This document shows, piece by piece, positions 58,652 through 64,000 of a DNA stretch of 64,000 nt; the stretch's first letter is position 1, and every line of letters starts with the position of its first letter. The notes below the pieces were generated by a model. It was not told the DNA's origin. It was given only the letters and a program-made list of their open reading frames with translations, and made no database searches. The position numbers and the translations under genes were made by a program. This stretch comes from Trichobilharzia szidati (lineage: Eukaryota; Platyhelminthes; Trematoda; Strigeidida; Schistosomatidae): positions 89,913,256-89,977,255 of the forward strand of contig OX235271.1 in the NCBI GenBank assembly GCA_944472155.2, read 5' to 3'.

Positions 58652-58711
58652 TCCCAGGTTTTCCAGTGGTTCTCTAACTGATGTCAGCTCATGATGAAAT
58701 CCTCCATACAA

Positions 58712-59149
58712 TCAAACAAAATCCCTACCAAACCAATCCTTGAAAGTTTCCTTTTATTTCTTTATTCTATAATCTGCGTGATCATGGTTTCCTGTTATTA
58801 CTAATACAGCAAATCCATTTAGTGTGTTAATATGTACTTTTATAAATGTTATCACTTTTTCTTAAATATATATATATATGTGAGCAAATTATCACTCACT
58901 TCCTATCTAACATATGCTGAACTTGATAATTATTTGTTACGCATGTGATTGCACTGAATTTAACCTTATTAACTGTGATATATACAGTGATGTTGGTAAA
59001 GTACTCAGCTAAATAATCCCATCAAAATCTTTGATTCTTTCCAAATGTTTCTTTTTCATATTTGTTTCATATTTTAAATTTAAGAACACGATTTGAGCAA
59101 GGAAATAGGTATCCGTGACGAATTTTCATCAGGCTTTACAATTACATAA
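58712..59149. other. AT-rich, nothing recognised
   Basis: Contains a TA run near 58866-58880; no supported gene. Confidence 0.4.
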
Positions 59150-60215
59150 TAGAATATCAGTCACAGACATTTGAAACAATGAAGGTCAATAGAATCAAAC
59201 ATAATATCAGTTCAGGGATGAACCTTAGGGGATAACAGCAGAAGTGATCATCATAATAATAGTCATAAGGATAAATTCGTGCAAGTGTTCAAATAATCTC
59301 GGTGTTCAATCGCTGTGAAAGTAGAATGTATATACTTGTAGGGATAGAGAGGAAAGTAAATGTCACCACATAGTACCTCGACAATATAATAATGGTAATA
59401 ATAACCAATTGCGTAACTAAGATTCAAATTTAAATATGCAACCATAGCACAGTATGGCTTTGATAATGAAGTTAGCAGTACAAATACAAATACTGATATT
59501 TACAGTTATCTGGTGTCATGGGCATAGGTAAGTGTTTCGGGGTTGGGAGTGAGGGACTTGTGAAGAATAGTGATTAAACAAACTCTTTATCTCAACACCA
59601 ATATTGGGCTGGAGAATATTTATGTCAACTGCTGCAGCTATGCTTAACAATCGAAGGCGTGAGAACTTCTGGTATTGAGGTGACACCTTGTATGAAATTG
59701 TAATCGTTGAATATTTGTCAATCGTGTGTTGCGTGTTGACTAGATGTTCCAATCTAGAACTCGTGGTTGAATTTACTACTCGTTTATCTAACCACGTTGG
59801 ACGATGCTCAAGAAAGTGATGGCGGGCTTCTCGAATCGTTCTACTATGTCTCTGGTAGAGAAGTATTTTCACCAATGAAAATATGTGATACGATGTACTT
59901 TGGAGAAATGTAAAAAATTTCTAAAGTTTTTGTTGTTTGTCCTATCAATTATTGCGTTGACCATAGAAAAACGGTTACAAGTGATACACGGAGTTCATTT
60001 TTAGTATTACCTCATTGGTAATGGATGTACGTGTCTTCTTCAGAAAATCAGAGAACCTGATACACCTGCTTACCCTTTGCTCTACAGTCAATTGTATTTA
60101 ACTTGGCAATTTCGCATACTCATTTTTACTCATTCTAAGCACAAATCAAAACATGTTTGATCAGAATATCAAAATCAATTTACCCATTTACCTATCTATT
60201 TCGGTTTTTTACTCA
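59150..60215 (-). mobile_element. Penelope-like element 3' segment, right inverted arm
   Basis: Inverse of 55313-56370. The minus-strand frame 59516-59875 reads RTIREARHHFLEH, then RLEHLVNTQHTIDKYST and FSRLRLLSIAAAV, slightly better preserved than the left arm (a His...His pair in the HLVNTQH block is kept). No RT is present. Confidence 0.65.
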
Positions 60216-60740
60216 AGGTGTTACCTTGTGTGGAATTGTAATTGTTGAACATTTGTCAATCTTGTGCTGTGTGTTGACTAGGTGTTCCAATCTGGAACTC
60301 GTGGTTGAATTTACTACTCGTTTATCCATTCACTTTGGATATTGCTCAAGGAGGCGTTGTCGGACTTATCAACTATTTTCACTTATGTTACTCAGTAGTT
60401 TATGCTTCTGTTGCATTGGAGTTCGACAACAAATGGTAAGTTCTAAATATGAATGTTATGCTGTGTTATGGTTTAGTATTTTGATCTTCGTTTCCCAATT
60501 TGATTATAAAATTAAATGCTCTATTATCTAGTCGCTATGGAACAGTGATTATTTGTCCCTTTATCCCTACAAGTGTTCACTTTCTACGTACACATTCACA
60601 ACAACTGATTACCTGGATTATATAAAGAATTGCATGGATTTATCCTTGTTATTATCATTTTTTTAACAGCTGGATGAGTATCTACTAATTCGTATTCCTG
60701 AACTTTAGTTCTGTTAACCGTATTAGCTTCAAATGTCTGT
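60212..60740. repeat. further PLE fragments, mixed orientation
   Basis: 60212-60365 is a minus-strand fragment of the same GIY-YIG end (complement encodes KRVVNSTTSSRLEHL). 60540-60740 is a plus-strand copy of the PLE tail ('tccctacaagtgttcacttt', 'agcttcaaatgtctgtga'). They are joined in opposite directions. Confidence 0.5.
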
Positions 60741-61524
60741 GAATACTATGACGTTATATAATTATTAGCCTAGAGGGAAATTACCGAAGACATCTATTTT
60801 CTTTAATCATAATCTTTAATATTCATATTGGGTATATTTAAATTATAATGCTATAGTGCTTCAGCATGACGTGATTTTTAAGATGTAAAGTGCATGAACT
60901 GGTGAAAACAACAAAAGGTGTACAGACTGTTGAATTTGATAAATGAATAAATTGTAAAAACAACTTGTGTTTAATGAATTGAAAATGTTTTACATACGTG
61001 TTGATTTGGTGACTTCATAATTGGAGAAGGGTGTATCTGCCCCAATCAAACATTCCTATTCAGACAACTTGGATTCTACTTCATATGAAGTACTTCAAGT
61101 GTGAGATGTTTATTGTGAGTTTTGAAAGTTTTCTGAATTATCTCAGAATAATTGAGATCAATCTTGTGACCTGATCCTAAAATATATAGACCTATGGTCG
61201 ATGATTTTCAAGGTTTTTTAGTCCTGAAGTTTCTCCTAGTGGCTGAGATGTTCAATTCCCTTGACCTTGATTTCTACAGGGGTCTTTCAGAGAAATACCA
61301 TATTGCAGTCTTTCAGAGTTCAGTCTTTCGGAATGATAGTATTGCCTCTTAGTTTGTCTGATGATTTTAAAAATGTTCTTATGATTGATTTATGAGGCAG
61401 TCTTCTGATCTTATCTGACGTGTGTTTGATCTTTATGGAATATATACTCAAGAAAAATAATTAACTAAAGAATTTTGTTGACAAAGTCCACAATAACATT
61501 AAACATCACCACAAATGTACTGCA
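60741..61524. other. AT-rich, nothing recognised
   Basis: No supported gene. A few 'gtctttcagag' repeats occur near 61265-61330. Confidence 0.35.
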
Positions 61525-61660
61525 AAAACGTGGGTTGCGACCCCGCCTACCTCACTAGGAGACAGTAAGTCTGGAAGATAGGAAGAATTGGACGTGAGAC
61601 TACTATTTCCACTCAATAAAACACAACTATGTCGTAAATAAAGTTGCTAAGTCCTGAACT
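61525..61660 (+). repeat. decayed SINE body
   Basis: 'cctacctcactaggagacag', 'taagtctggaagatagga' and 'attggacgtgagac' parallel the SINE body ('tttacctcactaagccagta', 'aagattggtaaagagg', 'gggcatgag'). Only the end of the tRNA head remains. Confidence 0.45.
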
Positions 61661-62109
61661 CTGCATACAGAAGAAGTTCGTTCAATCACTACACTTGCAA
61701 TGGACGTAATCTATCTTATTAGCCGACAAGTAAATTCTACCTAATCTTTTTTTCTGTCTCTTCATTAGTATTATTTTGTCTTCTCAATTGTAACATTTTA
61801 CATTTTCAACTTTCTTGTTCTCTACCCCCACCCGATTCAATTTCTACACCTCACTACCACTGTTACTGACTTGAACAACGCTAAGTTTCTAGTCATTCAT
61901 GTTACGTCATCCAACTTATTCACTCAATTTCATTTCTACTTAATCTCTACCTGTAATTACCTCTGTTGCTATCCTGACCTAATTTGTAACATTTTAGCCA
62001 ATTATATTACGTCATCTAGCTTACTAACTCAATCTTACTTCAGTTGCTTTCTGATTAACTTTGTCTCTATACTACATCATTCTTGTATTAACTAATCAAT
62101 TATCTAAAC

Positions 62110-63320
62110 TTGACAAACCTCATGTACACACACACACAAATATTTATATATAAATGCGATTTTACAGCTATGTGAATGAATTCGCCGAAAAGAGTCTCTT
62201 CGCTGAATGTCTTCTCTTTTTCATATGACCCAATGGGGATTTTCAATCTAATGCAAGAATTGTAGCTCGATGTTCCACTCAAAAGCGAAGAGCTGGGAAA
62301 AATCAATGCTGCATAGAAAATCTGTGAAACCTAGTTTTCCAGACAATGTTCTATCATTTGGGTGACCTTTATCCTTTAAATGGCAACCTTAAAGACACCT
62401 ATTTAAATGCAGTCCCAAATGTTACAGTTATTTCGTTCTCTATGGCATACCTTTTTATTAAAATTTCAGAAGAGCCCTTTTTCAAAGGTAGCTCCCTTAG
62501 GAGTTTGTCTCTGTAACCCAGTATAATATTTGAATAAATTCTTCTTGTTTTAGTTTCCTAACCGAAATTCCTTTATAACGGACTAGGGAAAAGCTATTAA
62601 TGTACACAAACAGTTTCATCTATGGTGACTGTCTATATATAAATCCTTCTGCTCTAATATCAGCCTCTTTAATCAAATTAACACTTAAAAATTACAATTC
62701 AAGAAGCGAATATCGCCCATTTTTTAACTTGCAGCTGTAAATTTTAAACTTGTATAGTATGAATTAAACTCTCCATAAAAAGCTGTTTCAATGATACTCA
62801 CCTGTCTTTTTTTATGTACAAGGCATGTTATTAGCCGGCTTAATTCTATTCTAACTGTGCGGTACCAACCGATGTCAATTTCCGTCATCTAAAACAGATC
62901 AGCGGATGAAGCTTTTCAGCTGTTCAATTGGTCATAGGGACCTTAAAAATGACTCTCTAAGAAAATATGATTTAAATTCCTCACTGGTTCATAAAATTTT
63001 ACATCTGAAGATGATATCTTCATGGTATGATATAGTGCTGTATCACAGTGGGCTAAAACTAATAAAATTATTGTGTGATGAAGTGTTATAAAGGTAATTT
63101 CTACGGTATTTTGGTTTCACCTCACACACCCATCGATCAGACTGTCACAAAATGAAACACGGTAGATTATCATTCTGAGTAGTTTTATTCTTTTGAGTAA
63201 ATTTGGTGTGACTAATGTCAAAGAAAATCAAAGCAAGTTATTCAGCGAAGAGACTCTTTTCAATGTATTTATCATCAAGCTGTACAATAATATATATATG
63301 TATATATATACATGGTTTTT
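62110..63320. mobile_element. candidate non-autonomous TIR element
   Basis: The left end (62145-62212: 'gcgattttacagctatgtga', 'gaaaagagtctcttcgctga') and right end (63238-63312: 'tcagcgaagagactctttt', 'caagctgtacaataatat') are inverted copies flanked by TA-rich DNA. The 1-kb interior has no transposase-like ORF. Same family as the ends at 34.5, 35.0, 36.2, 36.9 and 54.0 kb. Confidence 0.5.
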
Positions 63321-64000
63321 AAGAAGTTATATCCGGTCAGGTTATTGAATCATAGGTGTGAATGGATAAAATAATAATAATAGTATGAAATGCAGTTAAA
63401 ACTAAAATGTTTGTGATTATAATCGTAGTTAAGTGTCAAGTGGCAAACCAAATTAATGTCACATATAGGATGGATAGAACTTGAAAAAGGGTGTGCAATT
63501 ATAGGATTAGTAGACAAATCGAATAAAATAAAAACGTTGCGTAATACTGTGTGAAATTTGATAGCATAGAATAAGATGTCAAGGAATTCAAAAAGGAAAC
63601 GTGTAGCACAGTTCCTAATATATACAGATATAATTTATATATGACACAGTATAGATAATTATGAGAGTCTAGTGTCACAATCAAGTGTGATTAATTCAAA
63701 ATACACTTTATTTATTTTGGAGCAATTAGTACTTTTTATGAATTTCAACAAAATAATAATTAGTTATAATTTGTCTGACACGTGTAGTGTAGTTGCGCAA
63801 CACATTTCAGACATTTGAATCGTAGATGCACTTGTAATATAGAGTCTTATAAAATTCGACAAAGTATAGTCGAAGCTTTAGCTATACATGAATAGAAACC
63901 TAAATTATGTGTTCAAAAACGTTTTGTCAAACCCTTACTTTGGTTACAGTAATGTTCTTTCTAGTTTTTATTTTATTTTGCCACTTGAATTCATTCCACT
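63321..64000. other. AT-rich, nothing recognised
   Basis: No supported gene or repeat. Confidence 0.4.

Larger units (their letters stand above)
57564..58711. repeat. 1,148-bp palindrome of tRNA/hammerhead dimers
   Basis: 57564-58137 and 58138-58711 are near-perfect inverted copies about 58137.5, with only the innermost 20-30 bases unmatched. Each half is a tandem of two tRNA/HHR units with period 399 bp; the inner unit of each half is partial. The head-to-head junction lies at about 58130. Identical 87-residue frames at 57598-57861 (minus) and 58414-58677 (plus) are products of this symmetry, not genes. The near identity of the arms implies a recent event or ongoing conversion, or an assembly artefact. 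Confidence 0.9.

Noticed and set aside
57598..58677. Two identical 87-residue proteins in opposite directions
   Set aside because: They are the same tRNA/hammerhead repeat read twice because of the palindrome; no coding signal beyond that.
1..64000. CRISPR arrays, prophage or bacterial operons
   Set aside because: No regularly spaced short repeats and no bacterial gene layout. Introns, SINEs, LINEs and LTR elements point to a eukaryotic nuclear genome.

Overview
The window looks like nuclear DNA of a schistosome or a close trematode relative. It is AT-rich and gene-poor, and it is packed with retroelement remains. These include Penelope-like elements (PLEs) with GIY-YIG endonuclease remnants, an RTE-type LINE, a Ty3/gypsy LTR element, and tRNA-headed SINEs. 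There are also repeats that join a tRNA-like pol III promoter to a hammerhead ribozyme (HHR), the architecture known from the schistosome Sm-alpha family. The genus is inferred from that combination; no species is claimed.

Two genes look functional. One is a single coding exon at 33213-33911 for a 232-residue TNFAIP8 (TIPE) family protein, preceded by a good splice acceptor and followed by AATAAA signals. The other is tRNA-Leu(CAA) at 28193-28291 on the minus strand, with a 16-nt intron. I recognise no other host coding exon, although short exons inside the AT-rich stretches cannot be excluded.

Layout: 1-950 decayed PLE with GIY-YIG motifs and a degenerate HHR. 1.7-3.4 kb two minus-strand tRNA/HHR repeats. 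9.1 kb internally deleted RTE copy. 11.2-14.8 kb gypsy element with two 380-bp LTRs and an RT relic, followed by more gypsy-like debris to about 16.5 kb. 16.5-28 kb mostly featureless. 28-32.8 kb tRNA-Leu, SINEs, an unclassified repeat in two opposite copies, an HHR repeat pair and a LINE RT relic. 33-34.2 kb TNFAIP8-like gene. 34.5-37 kb inverted-repeat-bounded noncoding elements. 37-42.5 kb RTE deletion derivative, SINEs and an HHR pair. 42.8-46.2 kb a nearly full-length but dead RTE element. 47.7-48.3 kb a second PLE remnant. 50.8-54.6 kb more HHR repeats and a SINE. 55.3-60.8 kb a nested inverted-repeat locus. 62.1-63.3 kb a TIR-bounded noncoding element.

The most striking structure is at 55.3-60.8 kb. 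Two oppositely oriented PLE 3' segments about 1 kb long flank a near-perfect 1,148-bp palindrome. Each half of that palindrome carries two hammerhead ribozymes 399 bp apart. All four ribozymes keep every core base and pair properly in stems I, II and III. The same head-to-head arrangement of HHR repeats recurs, more decayed, at 30.3, 42.0 and 50.8 kb, so it looks characteristic of the family. A second theme is parasitism on the RTE: the tRNA-headed SINE is tRNA head + RTE-like 5' leader + RTE 3' tail, and two further copies are plain internally deleted RTEs.
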